Source of the DNA: Vermamoeba vermiformis
Lineage: Eukaryota; Tubulinea; Echinamoebida
Direction: 5' to 3'
Assembly: GCA_045837725.1 (NCBI GenBank)
Contig: JBEWZL010000044.1
Span: forward strand, 402,414 to 466,413
Length of the DNA stretch: 64,000 bases
A model generated the notes under the pieces. It saw nothing but the letters and a program-made list of their open reading frames with translations. It had not been told where the DNA came from and did not search any database. Within the stretch, counting starts at the first letter, position 1, and every line of letters begins with the position of its first letter. This document shows, in pieces, positions 23,464 through 35,982 of the stretch. A program made the translations under genes and the position numbers.

Positions 23464-23710
23464 TGTTAACAATTACAGCTGGTACTTTTGTTTGGCTTGG
23501 GATAAAAATGCCACTTTCCATTTTTGATGGAACTTTCTGACCGAAAAAACGACGAAATGCCGGTACGTTGAGGGGGGTAATAACATGTCTGACCTGTGTT
23601 ATGATATAAACGCGATCCAGCGGTACGTTGATGTTTTTAACAGCCCATTTATTCTACGTGTTTCATTGCATTTAATTTTTGTTCTGTGTTCTTGAGCACG
23701 AGCAAGGCAA

Positions 23711-26700
23711 CTATTTGAAGTGCTTCTCTTCGAGCACCAAGCAACAGCACGATTCGTAGTCCGTGCCCCACAACACGTGCCGTCCATTCGACACTACTGA
23801 ACGCGAGCAGTGTGGCACAACCATCTTCAATTGTTCGGTGATTTCAAGTCCTGTGCCATTGAATTTGACACGCGTCAAGCCACCGTCGACATGTAGCCAC
23901 ACAGAGTGATCAACGGCAAAATCTTCACCAATCACCTGTTGTCTGAGTGAAATTTCTAGTTTGAACTCAGCAGTGCCTTGATCAGGTCTGTAAATGAGTG
24001 TAGACGGAAAATTCGCGTTGATTCTATCTTGGTAAAACCATTTGTCGTTGTGTCTGTCGATGAGCAACAGTTTGCCCGTGAGAACTGTCATTGGATGTGC
24101 GCGTGCCTGATAGGTCTTGTAGTGCATGCCGTTGGCGTCGTAATCCATGCTCCACTCCTCACTCAGCACGTACACTTCACCTCGTTTGTCATAGAGCCCA
24201 TAGTACGGCCAACCTCCAGTTCTGTATGTAGATTGGTTAGCGAGTTTAAGTTCAACACTTGTGTCGCCATGTCTTACTGCGCGAAGTGCTCCACGCCGAT
24301 GGGAGTGTACTCAACGTCGAATGATTGAGTCTGTTTGTTGATCTTCAACACGAGACCTTTGTACTTGTAAATCAATACAACTGCACTGCCATTGCCGAGT
24401 GGTTCGATGGCCAATATCTTCAGGGGGTCCTTTTCTGAGGGTGGGCGATGTATCGAAGTATCGAGACGTATGAACCCTTCGGGTGTGCGAACAGATATCT
24501 AAATTGTAATTGATCAGTCGTTAAGAATGACAAACAAAGGTGTGTTTTGTACTTTGCCTGAATCCCAGATCCAAAGGTTGCCAAGGCCGTCATGAACAAC
24601 ATAAAAGTTGCTGAAAAGTTGAATTGATGAACGATGAGGTGGATACGGCAACAGTTTGATGAGCATGTCGTAGTGCTTGTCCACGAGTTCTTCGAGCCCT
24701 TCGGCTACTAGAGTCTTGCCATGTTGATGGATGAACGTCTCGTAGATGTCGCGAGTGATCATTAGGCCTGGTACTGTAATTAATAACATCACTACTATTA
24801 AAAGGTCCTACCATCGTCGCCATAAATTACATCACTGAAATTAGTAAATATCACCTCGCCTGGCTGCACTAGAGGCAATTGATTCGCCTCCCACTGATAC
24901 AACTGCTTGTCCATCGAGGAATAGAAATACAAATGACCCTCTGGGTTTGGTGATGCTGCGCGTGCTTTCAAGTTGTTGACGTACAGACCAGGCACGCCAC
25001 TGAAGTCCACAAACTTGACACTCGTGTCCATCAAGTACGTCATATTGCCCGCTTTCAAGTAGATCACTATTCAATAGTTAGTTGACACGTGGTTAGTACT
25101 ATTGATTATCGAACTGACTCGGTACTGGCTTGCTATATTTGCGTGCCTTCTTGACAACAAAATGGACGCGTGGATTTGACAGTGTTTCAGTGCAAGAGAA
25201 GTTCGTGACCGTATTGCCGTCCAATGATGCTGCGACAATCTTCGTGTCGTCTGAGAAGTACATAATATCGTCCATTAACATATTGTTGCCCCAACCGGCT
25301 TTTGCAAGGTCAATGCCACTAAGTAACTTGTGCAGTTTGTCGGGCAGAGTTTGAGGCTCTCGCTGCTTGTGCTTCGAGTCCAATAACAACGACTTGGTGC
25401 CAATGAAGGCCACTGACTCATGTCTGTCCGCTGATTGTGCCACAATGCGACTGTGGTATGCACTAGTAACGCCTGTCAGTTCTTCCAACGGCACCGACAC
25501 TGGTTTTGCATCACCCTATCGAATATTAGCTCGCAATCAAAAGGGAACTTGAGTACTTACTGCTAGAGGCTCTTCAAGAATTTTTACATCCCGACCTAAA
25601 ACCAACCAGATCTGCCTTTTGTCTTCGAGAACTCTCACGGCAATGCTGTGGATGCTATCTCTACCCAAATCCACATTCTTCCATTGTCTTCCATCGTAAG
25701 TCCAATAGCCTGCCGAGCATAACAGTTTGTCACAAAGTGTCAAGAAGATAAAATTGAACTTACTACCCATTCCTGCTTTACTCCACACGAACAATTTTCC
25801 CGTGACATCGACATACTTAAACAGCGGGGAGAACACTTCATTGCCCTCGTGGGATATATTCTTTTCATAAGTAACTTTGTACGTTGAGTGGTAGTCGAAG
25901 TGATTGGGCGAATCAGCGTGAATGATATGCACGCCAATACTATCACTGACATAAAATCTGTTCTCGTGATCTAGTGCGCATATCGGTTCTGCATTTCCGT
26001 TGATTTCGCCAGTGTGAAAGTACTTCCAATGAGGCTTTTCTTTACGTTCGGGCAGACCTGCTTCAGCACGAGTTTTCGCGTTGAGAGTGACGTATTCGTG
26101 CTCTCCTAGACCATGCAGCACATCTGAATGGCTCAATTTGAACCAAATTCTGTCGCGGCCGTCAAATCCGACCAATCCTAAGCCACCAGCACCAACTACA
26201 ACCTGCCTATTGATAATCAATTAACGATGTTGCACAAGTGAATCTCTTACGGTTCTGTGGATTTGAACGCCTTCAATAGCTCTTCCTTAGCCTGGTTAAG
26301 TTCTCTATTCTTGTGCGTGTCCCACACCCAGAACCACAGCTGGCCTGTTTTGGGTCGGACAATTGGAGCCATCAGTTTTCCGCCCGCAAATGAAGTCGTG
26401 CGCTCACTACCGGACCAATCGATAGGAGTCAGTGGCTGAGGTCTATTCTGCGGCTCTACATCGATATATCTACGCGCTGTTTGGAACCATTTTTCAGCTA
26501 TGGTACGAGATCTGAACGACAGTTTGTTGCCTTCTTGTCGAATCACTACCAATAGTTACTTAAAATAATAAAGAGTCGATATATACCCTCTATAGCGCCA
26601 GCTATGATCAGAAGTTGTGCTTGGTAGCCTGGAACACGAAACTAGTTACAATATATTAATTGTTAATTCTTATAATCAAAGAGAATCTATTTTTAAAGAC

Positions 26701-26975
26701 TCCAATGCAGCCAGTAATTACAACAATTATTCTGCATTTTCTTTCAATTTTTTGACATTTACCTCAAAATTCTTTTCTCCTGGACAGCCCACTTTGACGG
26801 TTGCGCCTTGGCTTTGCGCATAAGTATCTTCGTCTAATAATTGATGCGCATTTTCAATCACGATTTCTCGCCACGGCTTATTAACACTCAAGCACCGAGT
26901 AAATGCCAAACTGTCTTCTTTTACGAACGAAAGAACATTGAGAAGGAGCTCAGGGAGGTCAAATATTGTGGTCAT
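23711..26975 (-). CDS. F-box protein with propeller-like repeats, tandem copy B
   Basis: Paralogue of the neighbouring downstream gene in the same orientation. ATG at 26975 begins TIFDLPELLLNVLSFVKEDSLAFTRCLSVNKPWRE, an F-box. Matching downstream motifs include GFDGRDRIWFKLSH, FYVSDSIGVHIIHADSPNHFDYH, GYWTYDGRQWKNVD, IMYFSDDTKIVAASLDG and LGNLWIWDSGKV. The protein ends with LVLEEKHFK, where copy A ends with VLDEKYLQ. The spacing between the two copies (about 250 bp) and the collinear exons point to unequal crossing over. Divergence is substantial, so the duplication is not recent. Confidence 0.82.
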
Positions 26976-27068
26976 TACTTGTGGGCTCTAATGTGGTAAT
27001 GATCGCAAGAACTTTGAAATTTGGGTACCATGGGACGCGTCCCATTTTATTTTACACTTGTGGGATGA

Positions 27069-28484
27069 TTACGTGATAAACAGCTTGACCTTATTCGTAA
27101 TATCAGAGCGACATATAATACATTTATCGACTCTCAAGCTGCACTCTTGGCACACGCAGAAATGTCCACATCTGCGACCCAGTTTAATGCGTGGTATGGT
27201 TAACGATAATTACTCGGTACTTACGGCACGAATGCCACTTCGCACAGCCCATCGTTACAGACCTGGCACTCTGGTATCTCGTGTGCTTTCTTCTCGCGTG
27301 TCGGTTGTTGGATCTGTCAAAAGTACCGTTAGACTTGATCGAACAAAGTTCATATGAATTACCCTCACGTGATTACTGTTATTAAGGGCTTGAGCGCTGC
27401 TGTTAGCACTGCCCACACTCGAATTGCTGTTAGTCAGCGCTGTGCTGGCCCGCAAATTGTTGTTGATTTCAGCCGCGTTTTCAAGTCGTCTTTGCAGCTC
27501 ATTAATTTCACGCTGGGCGACAATAAGTTGCGAGCGCATCTGTTCTGTTTCTTCACGCCGAGCTCTTCTCTCGTCCTCTAAAGCCCGTCTGATATAAGTG
27601 AGTCACTAGTCTCATATTCTATCGTTCAAAGTGCGTACCTCAGTACCTGGAGTTGATTCATGACTTGATCTGCGTAGGTTTCTGACTCGCGTATAGTGGT
27701 GAGAAAATTGTTGGTAACCTTAATATTGTTAGTACGCCTCGATTACTATATACAACACTTACCATTCCTATGCGCTCTGAAATTGAAGCGAGATCTGCCC
27801 GTGTCAATTCTGCGATTTGCGATATGGATGCTACGTCAGCTGGACGAGGTCGAGGAATAGCAGGTAAATTATTTTGCTCGACGTTATGTTGTGAGTTCAA
27901 TAACTGCTCTCGTTGTGCATTCTCTATTGCTTTTTGGTGCTTTACAAATTGCACTTCCTCGGCCAGACTAGATCCACGTTAAATTATTGAAACAAGGAAA
28001 TATTGAACATTGGCGGTACGTACTCTGGGTCTACTTCGATTGGATGTTTTTTGAGCTTGTTGGCGCGCTCGAGAACCTTCTTTTTCGTCGGCGTCATGGT
28101 GCTTTTGCTCAAATCCGACTCACTTGCCGAATTAGGCTCTCTTCTTGCATGGTCGTCCATTATCATATTTACATTATTGCTATTATTAGCAGGCAGTGGG
28201 TTGTTGTGGTTATTATTTACAAGCAAGTTGGAATTGTTATTTCCAACAGAGCTAGAATTATTCGAGTTATTCGAATATTCATTATATATTCCCCGTAGAG
28301 AGGGTAAGGTACCGTGGCTCGGCATCTGGATCGAGGTACTGAATGGTGGAATTAATGGTGAGCCTGGAGGAACGTGAGCATAATTTTGGCCATAGTTAGG
28401 AACTGGAGGAGACCAAGGAAATACTGGCGCAATATTTTGCGAATAATTATTGGCTGGCTGTGGATAGTAATAGTTTGGATTCAT
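27069..28484 (-). CDS. RING-finger E3 ligase with Asn-rich N-terminus and coiled coil
   Basis: The N-terminal 150 residues are Asn/Pro/Tyr-rich (MNPNYYYPQPANNYSQ and polyAsn runs). A helical region follows (SLAEEVQFVKHQKAIENAQREQ, then ISQIAELTRADLASISERIG) and a coiled coil (RRALEDERRARREETEQMRSQL, QREINELQRRLEN, here in part). The last two exons join to a complete RING: CQVCNDGLCEVAFVPCGHFCVCQEC, then CIICRSD, in the C3HC4 order of the IAP/MEX3 type, and end LFIT with stop 27069-27071. Such RINGs recruit E2 enzymes for ubiquitin transfer. The intron between 27238 and about 27192 splits the RING. Confidence 0.85.
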
Positions 28485-29183
28485 TTTCGGCGATCTCTTT
28501 CTTTATTCACTTGGCCATTCAAAGCAATTTGCACTCGCTATCAAGCATAGCCTAAAGTTAACTAGCTCCCTAACAAATAATAATAGCTATTGTGCTAGTC
28601 CAATTGATCAACAAAATCAAATTGTGGCATTCACCGTGAGCGGGAAAGTCAATAGTAAGAACAGTTTTCTATTCTACTCAAGAATAAGAATTGAAACAAA
28701 TGCATTGATAAGTCTACGGTGCTCACTTTTTTGTTTTGTTGAGCGTTGGTTCAAATTTCCTATCTTTCCGTTTATTTTATTTTATTCTCGCAAAGAAGTT
28801 ACATATATGTATGTTACTTATGGCGTTGTTGCATTAATACTAGTATGCTGAATTGAACTGAACTGAATTACGGCAAGCAAAATGACTTTACAGGTAAACT
28901 GCGCTCAGTCGAGCGTTTTGTAAATCAGCATTCTTAGTTATTACCAAAATATAATATTATTCATGAGCTATTTTAATTTAAAATATTAAAGTTATTGAAT
29001 GCACGGATCCAGATCCTTCAGATTTACTAACATGTAAGATTTTAGAGCCAATCACGGCATAAATTGCTTCGCCTGTTATTGGTGGCGTCAATATTATCTA
29101 TAATATTATTTTCACTCGTCTTCTACAGATCTGGGTAAGGAGAATTGCAATAATTTTATATTTATTTTACCGGTTTACTTCAG
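28485..29183. other. AT-rich spacer with probable 5' exons of the GT14 gene
   Basis: About 700 bp between two divergent genes. A short ATG ACT TTA CAG followed by a donor (28882-28894) and a six-base candidate exon at 29131 could belong to the GT14 gene, but phases do not resolve by eye. Otherwise nothing is supported. Confidence 0.4.
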
Positions 29184-30540
29184 ATCTTTTGGACAAATCT
29201 TAAAAGAATATAACGACTCCAATACTACTCTGCCACATGGTGTCCCTCCAAAACCAGTAGTAGCGCGCATTCGTGCCGACGAAGAGATACGCAGTCACAT
29301 TCCCGTGATCCGTTTTCACGATCCAAACGAAGGACCAAGCGAAGACAGCTTTAGAATTGCATATTTGATTGCCGTGCACAATTCAGACACTATTACAGGT
29401 GCAGTCATGATGTTAGATCAGCTCTTCGATAGCAAACACACCTTTGTAATTCACTTGGATGCGTACGTCAAAGCTCTATTATTAATCGATCGCTGCAACT
29501 AATTATAATTTATAGCAAGGCCAGCAATTCTACAGCTGCGTTCCTATACCAATCACTGGCCAAATTTAAGTCGGTGAATAATCCCGCAGATCCAGAACAC
29601 TACAGCATCAAGCCTCAAAACAATTTGATCGTGCTCATGAACCACCCTATTAACTGGGGTGGATTCGGAATGATACAAGCGACATTTGACCTGTTAAGTG
29701 CAGCATTGCAAAGTGGACGATGGTTTGATTCCGTCGTGGTGTTGAGTGGCAGCTGTCACCCCATCAAACCAGCTGCCTACATTGAAAAGAAGCTCAAAGA
29801 ATTGCGGGGCATGTTGTTGCTAAATATAGACGGTAAGTTACATTGACAATTCAAAATGACACTTTTTGACACGTGTAGGCACGGGTGGTTCAGATGGTCA
29901 CGGAGAAAAGACAAGCGATCGTTTTGACCTCTATTGGGTCGAGGCCTATTACGACGCCGATAAACTGCCTCTAAGGGCCGATGAGTTTGACAAGTTTAAG
30001 AAGAATTACCCTGCCAATCTGCAACGCCGTTCTGGTACGCAATGGGTGTTCTTATCACGCGAATTTGCCGAATACCTCATCACTAGTATGTGCATTGGCA
30101 GTATTAATTTCACAATCTAAAGTATGCTGCAGGTCCGTGGGTGAAAAAACTGTTTGTAGCGCACAGTACTTCGTATGTGCCCGACGAGTCCATGTTTCCA
30201 TTAATCGTCAACAACAGTCCATTTGTGAACAACACCTTCAGTAAGCTGAACACCAATTATTGTGCCTCTTTGATGCAAATATTTCAATAGCTGTGTCAAG
30301 AGATGATATCAAGTTGCGCTTTGAGAAGTGGGAAAAAAATCAAGCACATCCCGTGGTAAGGATCAGACTAGCGTTTGTTATCTATCATGTACTAAACTTG
30401 CTCCGCAGACACTAAGCGAAAAGTCCATGCTCGAGCCAGTTAAAAGTCCTGCACTGTTCGCGCGCAAATTTCCACCCAAACCAGAACTGCGCAGCTTTGT
30501 TAATCGCTTGGCACAACAATTGTGGTCAGAAGAGGAATAA
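29184..30540 (+). CDS. GT14 glycosyltransferase (core-2/I-branching, xylosyltransferase family)
   Basis: Transfers GlcNAc or xylose from a UDP-sugar to glycans in the Golgi. Exons from 29184 join in frame and show the family blocks: RIAYLIAVHNSD, HTFVIHLDA, NWGGFGMIQATFDLLSAAL, VVVLSGSCHPIKP, RRSGTQWVFLSREFAEYL and HSTSYVPDESMFPLIV. The Asp/Glu near PDESM is the conserved acidic pair of the fold. It ends at TAA 30538-30540 after SEEE. The 5' end is not resolved: the acceptor at 29181-29183 needs an upstream exon, and ATG ACT TTA CAG at 28882 with a donor after it is one candidate. No N-terminal membrane anchor could be confirmed. Confidence 0.85.
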
Positions 30541-30733
30541 TTGTAGTACACGGAAAGGATTTTAGCCTGGTGGCAGATGGAAGGAAGCAAAATTAGAGCT
30601 AGTGCATGCTAGCAAGTTGCCCCCGTCTGTAATAAATGATGAACTCAATCTATTTTTTAATTTTTTTGTTTTTTATTTTTTTTCTCATAACCGACACTCA
30701 CTTGGGGCCAGTTGATTGATCAATTAAACGCTC

Positions 30734-32115
30734 TTATTTGGATTCAGTCTTAGTCTCGTTTTGAGCGGCTTCGGCAGCAGCTTGTTCAGCCTCTTGTTCG
30801 CGAGCAACCTTGATGGACAACACACGGGGACCGTTCTCGGCTTGGATCTCCTTGTTGTCAACAGCCTTCAAGGCCTTTTGTTGTTCCTCCTCGTTGGCGA
30901 GGGTGACGAAACCGTAACCTCGGCTGCGACCGTTGCGAGTGGTCACGACGCGAGCTTGAGTGACGTTGAAGCCCTCGAAGATCTTGGCAAGAGCGACGTT
31001 GTCAACAGCGAAGGGCAAGTTGGCAACGAAGAGAGTGGTCTTGGAAGGAGCAGACTCGGCGGCAGGCTTTTGCTCGCGAGGCTTCTTTTGTTGTTGGGTG
31101 TTGTTGGTAGCAGGGGCAGCACCACCGTTGTTGTTGTTGCCACCACGAGCACCACCGCGGCCACCACGGCGACCACCACGGCCACCACGACCACCAGTAG
31201 TGGGGCTACCACCACGAGCAGCTATTATTAGAGACCAGATTAATAACTTGTATTTTCACCACAAACCAAAAATATGCAAAAATTGAAGAATTTCGTCAAG
31301 ACTATTCCCGATTACGTGATAATAGGTCCTAACATATGCACATTAACAATTATATCGTATTTATACTTACCACCACGACCACCACGGCCACCACGACCAC
31401 CGCGGGATCTAATTAAAGAGAAATTAGCAAGAAAGGACAATCAAGACTCCACAATGGTATATTAAGATATCCACCACAAATAATGCCATAACGCAATAGT
31501 TGAGGGTTTAAATTAAGTTCGATCCCAAAGTCACAAAACGATCCACGAAAGATTACGGTTAAATTGCGATTAGAGTATTTACCTTCGGCCACCACGTTGA
31601 GCAGTGAAATCATCACCGTCCTTAGCTTCGGTGTTGGTATTGGAAGGAGCAGCGTTGGTAGAAGTTTGTTCGGCGGGCTCATCTTGGCGGGGCTTGGCGA
31701 GCTCGACGTTCAAAGCACGACCGTCCAAATCCTTGTGGTCCATAGCTTCGACGGCCTTCTTGGCATCGTCTTCGTTGACAAAGTCGACGAAACCGTAACC
31801 GAGAGATCGACGACCGCGTCTGATGACCTTGGTGTCGGCACTATTTAAAATTAATTATTAATTGCCATTCCACGATGCTGTATCATAAAATAATGGTATG
31901 ATCGTGACGTTCTTATTGATTGATTAAATATTGTTTTTTTGTATTATTGTTTTTTCGTCACATCCTCGATCGTCGTTTGTTTTCTTTTGTTTTTCGGAAC
32001 GATTGTCATACACAGTGCCAAACTTCTTGAAAGCTTCGAGGAGCTCAGTTTCGGTGGTCTTGAAGGCAAGGTTGCCAACGAAAACTTTAGTGGTTTGAAC
32101 GGTAGGAGTAGCCAT
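30734..32115 (-). CDS. RNA-binding protein, RRM-RGG-RRM architecture (Sbp1-like)
   Basis: Two RNA recognition motifs flank an Arg/Gly-rich centre, as in yeast Sbp1, a translational repressor and decapping regulator that binds eIF4G. RRM1: TTKVFVGNLAFKTTETELLE (RNP2), and SLGYGFVDFVNEDD (RNP1). RRM2: TTLFVANLPFAVDNVALAKI, and RSRGYGFVTLANEEEQ. The RGG region is split over small exons (RSRGGRGGRGGRGG near 31373-31407, then GGRGGRGGRRGGRGGARGG at 31130-31215). Start at 32115; an Ala/Glu-rich tail ends at 30734. Introns are longer than average here (100-200 bp). The 218-bp gap to DJ-1 is a divergent promoter. Confidence 0.9.
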
Positions 32116-32333
32116 TTTGTTTTAGAAGAACGTTTGATCAAAGTGAGATCTGAGGTCGTTAAGTGAGAACGAAAAAGTACAAAGGTAATGAGGCCTTGTA
32201 AGTGGAAAGAACAAAGAGGAGGAAAGCGGTGACGCAAAAACAGGACATTGCAACCGTGACTTAACTGTAACACCGTGACTTAACCACTTGCCTGAGAAAA
32301 TCGGTCTTTTTTCATTCCTTCAAATAAGTAACC
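32116..32333. promoter_or_regulatory. Divergent promoter, RRM-RGG-RRM protein and DJ-1
   Basis: 218 bp separates the two start codons. Two near-direct repeats, TAACACCGTGACTTAACC-like and AACCGTGACTTAACTG-like (about 32250-32285), lie next to the DJ-1 start. No other element was assigned. Confidence 0.45.
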
Positions 32334-33178
32334 ATGGCTGGCACTGCTAAGAAAGTAAGTTCGGCTTGTATGCAATTAAATTGTTGTTGGTGAGCTAATC
32401 TGATCAGGTTTTGGTTCCGATCGCAAATGGCAGCGAGGAGATTGAAGCCGTTTGTATTATCGACACTCTTCGGCGAGCAAATGCTGAAGTCATCGTAGCT
32501 TCCATTGAAGGCGATTTGACAGTCACATGTTCTCGAAAAACAAAGATTGTTGCAGATTGCTTAATTGGCGATTGTAAAAATCAGACTTTCGATTTAATTG
32601 CTCTTCCTGGTATGACTGTTCACGATTGTATTTTTATGTTATTTTCCAAATTATTTGCTCAACATTTTCATTGTTTAGGCGGCATGCCTGGAGCTGAACG
32701 ACTCAGCGAATGTAAAGAGCTGATTGAGCTATTGAACAAGCAACGTAGCGAGGGCCGTTTCTACGCTGCAGTTTGTGCATCTCCTGCGGTCGTGTTCGAA
32801 AAACACCGTAAGTTGCAATGCCTTGTTTTTGTACGGGTGATGTAACCAGACTTCCAACAGATTTGCTGGACGGTCACAAGGCCACGTGCCATCCTAACTT
32901 CGCTGACAAGATTCACGATCGCGAGCAGATGGACCACAGGTAGGCCGAGCAATAGTTGGTAGTTTTGAGTGTCTCATATTGTCCGTAGAGTTGTCGTGTC
33001 CGGCAAAGTCGTGACGAGCCGTGGTCCTGGCACTTCACTCGAGTTTTCACTGAAGCTCGTTGAACTGTTGTACAACAGAGAGACCGCTGAGAATATCCAA
33101 AAAGCCATGTTAGTACCTTCATTTTGACTCGACCACAGCAACTCTAATGACAGGTGTCACTTGAGCAGTCGCATGTAA
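32334..33178 (+). CDS. PARK7: DJ-1/PfpI family protein (PARK7-like)
   Basis: Cytosolic/mitochondrial oxidative-stress protein with protein- or glyoxal-repair activity reported for the family. Exons join to MAGTAKK, VLVPIANGSEEIEAVCIIDTL (conserved Glu), ALPGGMPGAERL, and YAAVCASPAVVF with the redox-active nucleophile Cys. CHPNFADKI and SRGPGTSLEF follow, as in human DJ-1. The last intron (gttagt at 33110, acceptor at 33153) leaves a short tail, CHLSSRM, with stop 33176-33178. The length, about 190 residues, is normal. Start context ACCATGG is good. It converges with CIAO1 127 bp away. Confidence 0.93.
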
Positions 33179-33305
33179 ATTTTAGTAAATAGCTTTTCAT
33201 AATTCAAATAGACTACAGTTTAACGAGTTTTATTCGACAAAATTAGAAATAAACAAATGATTACATTGGCAGGCTATAGTCACAGTTGATAGGTGGTCAG
33301 GAGAA

Positions 33306-35531
33306 CTAAGGCTTAAATTCCCAAATACGAATTAAACCGTCGTCTCCGCAGCTGGCTAAGATATTGCTCTGCTTTGGATTCCACCGCAAACAATTTACAT
33401 CGGTGTGGTGTGCTTTAGTTTTGGCTTCTTTTAACACGAATTGATTGTTTTCGTTCTAAGCAAAAGTTAACTTTCCGCCCGTGTAATGTTCATCTAATTA
33501 CGTACCTGTTGATAAATTTTGATTGAGTCGTCGGCACCAGAAGTGGCAAGATAGTTCGACTTGGACCAAGCCACGCTGTAAATGGTGCGGTTGTGTGCTT
33601 CGTCAATCTTTTGCTCTAGCTTCCAGCACGAGGTACCTAGTGCAAACAAGTTAATGATGAGTGTCAGCACGTTAAAAAGTGATTCTTACCATCGGTGCCT
33701 TCACGCTTGCCCTGTGGTGGCGGCGTGTACTTCCAAATGATCAACGAGCGGTCATCGCTGCACGAGGCCAAAAGCGTGCCAGTGGCGTTGAAGGCCATGT
33801 CCCAAATAGTGCTGGTGTGTCCTTTGAGTGTTTCAGAACAGAACCAGTCATCGTCGTCATCGAGCCAGACTTTGATTGTGTCATCGTAACTGCACGATAC
33901 GAGTACCTGTTTGACACGTGTCAATATGAAGCCGAGGTATCAATTAAAAAAAATAAAATAAAAGATCTAGCGTGTGTTGTGGGGCATCAATACAGAATGG
34001 AGTTCGTTGATGCCATGGAAGTGCACGCGTGAATGTGATGTGTCTCGAGGTCATATATTTAACTACGACTAGTGCCCGAGTGATTATGAGCACATACCTC
34101 GCGATCAGGGTGCCACGCAATCGCCTTGACGTCTTGCGTGTGGCCGTGCAGCACGGACACGCACTCGAATTCCTTGTCACTCTCCACTGCAGAACTGTCA
34201 GTATTTGTTGTGGTATAAAGTCGGGACTATGAATTGGTGGAATTATCAGCTGTGCGATCACCAGAGATGATTCGGCGGTAATTCGCGTGATTTGGCGGGG
34301 AACAAAATTAAATCGTGCTATTTTTAGTCTAAATTGTGCTTCACACAACGGCAAAGAATTGTTGCAAAGATTGCTCGAAATTAATTCTCTTGTAATGATT
34401 GGCTAATGGTTGGTAATTTACATAGCAAAGGAATGCGTGACGCGTATAAATTATTATTTCTGTTTTTCCGCCGTATTGTTCACCAGCACCAATTAAGTCT
34501 AATAAAATATATATTCCTATACTAATGAACACTGTGCACTTACTCTCCCAGATCCAAATGCTCTTGTCTCTGCTGCACGTGGCCAATAATGAGCCCGAGG
34601 CAGCCCAGTCCACGCACTTGACTTCATTCTCGTGGCCTTCCAGTGTTGCGATCAATTTGAATTCTGAGAGGGTTAGTATTATGGACTATAGGAACTATCG
34701 CGAATAACAACAGCGCCATTTAATATTTGAAATAAACGCGATTATTAGTCCGGATCCCGCACGCGCAAATGGATCGGTTGGTGGATCAGCAGAAAATAAG
34801 GCGATATTATAGATGTGAGCTTATATAGCACCATTGCATTGTTTTGTGAATTGATTAAGACTAATTACCTCCGTCTTGTAACTCCCAGATGCAGCACGTG
34901 GCATCGAAACTTGCCGAAGCAAGGAACTGTCCATTGGGTGAAAAAGCAATTCTGAAGGTGTAATATTAATATTTAATAGGGAGTTATTATTGCAATAATT
35001 ATTTGAATTATTGGGACGTGTTATCATAATAACATAATATTATATTCGATTCTCTATTAATGTATTACCTGCGAACTGTACGCTCGTGTCCATCATCTAA
35101 TATGTCTCTTAATAACCATTTATCGCCAATTTTGCTCCACAGACGAATCTAGAAAATTAGTCAATTAGAAAAACAATATTTTCTCGTTATTATAAAATGC
35201 AATAATTGCCAATAAAATATTGTACGATAAATTACCGATTTATCCCCGCTACAACTCGCCAATAAGTCGCCATTAGGAGACCAAGCAAGGTTCCACACGC
35301 GATCTTTATGTCCTGCATTATCAATGGTTTGTTATTACAGTGAACAATGCAACAATAGCGGATGCATATCAATGCACGAGTACAATAAAAATATTCCTTA
35401 GCTAAGGAATGCTCCGAACGCGGTCGCATCCGATCCGGCTCATTACCTTCTAACGTGGCCAACAAAGACAATGGACCTTGTGCGAGCCGTTCAGTCTCTT
35501 TGGGGTCTATTTCTCGCGGACCAGTCTCCAT
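33306..35531 (-). CDS. CIAO1: Cytosolic iron-sulfur assembly WD40 protein CIAO1
   Basis: Seven-bladed WD40 scaffold of the CIA targeting complex, which hands Fe-S clusters to cytosolic and nuclear proteins. Blades in order: [83 protein letters not shown], then the blade with [66 protein letters not shown], and [23 protein letters not shown]. These track human CIAO1 closely. About ten short exons; start 35531, stop 33306-33308 after WEFKP. An Fe-S nuclease (the AddA-like protein) is encoded in the same window, though it is probably mitochondrial. Confidence 0.93.
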
Positions 35532-35982
35532 TTGTTGTTACAGATCGGAACTACACGAACAATAAACAACTGTCAAACACAAATTCAAATTTGAATCGCA
35601 AGGAAATTACGCCGGATATACTTCGTGTATAGACTTGCTATGCATGCATTAAATATGTAACTGATGTCTAGCAATTTCAGCGCAGATTATGTCAGGAATC
35701 CTGAAAAATAACTTGATTTTAAGTTTGCGATTCCTAAATTTGTAGGAGAAGGTTGCAATACACCCCAGCTCCTTATGGGGCGCTGTTGGATAATTGGATT
35801 ACCTCGTGGATGGCGAGGGAAGCAGTAAAATTGAATTGACAGCTGTTTGACATTTCCCACCTGAATTTGATTTTTTTATTTTGTTCGTTGATTCGCAGCT
35901 TGATAACCAGAATCTCCTGCAAAACTAGTATTTTGTTGTGCATATATACTGCATCAAATAGGCGAATACAACAACCGCAGAA
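35532..35982. other. Divergent intergenic spacer
   Basis: A 451-bp gap between the CIAO1 start and the first RGS start. AT-rich, no supported frame. Expected to hold both promoters. Confidence 0.5.

Noticed and set aside
28624-28851. Plus-strand open frame upstream of the GT14 gene as its N-terminal membrane anchor
   Set aside because: It begins at GTG, has no donor near its end and its hydrophobic segments are scattered; no connection to the GT14 exons was found.
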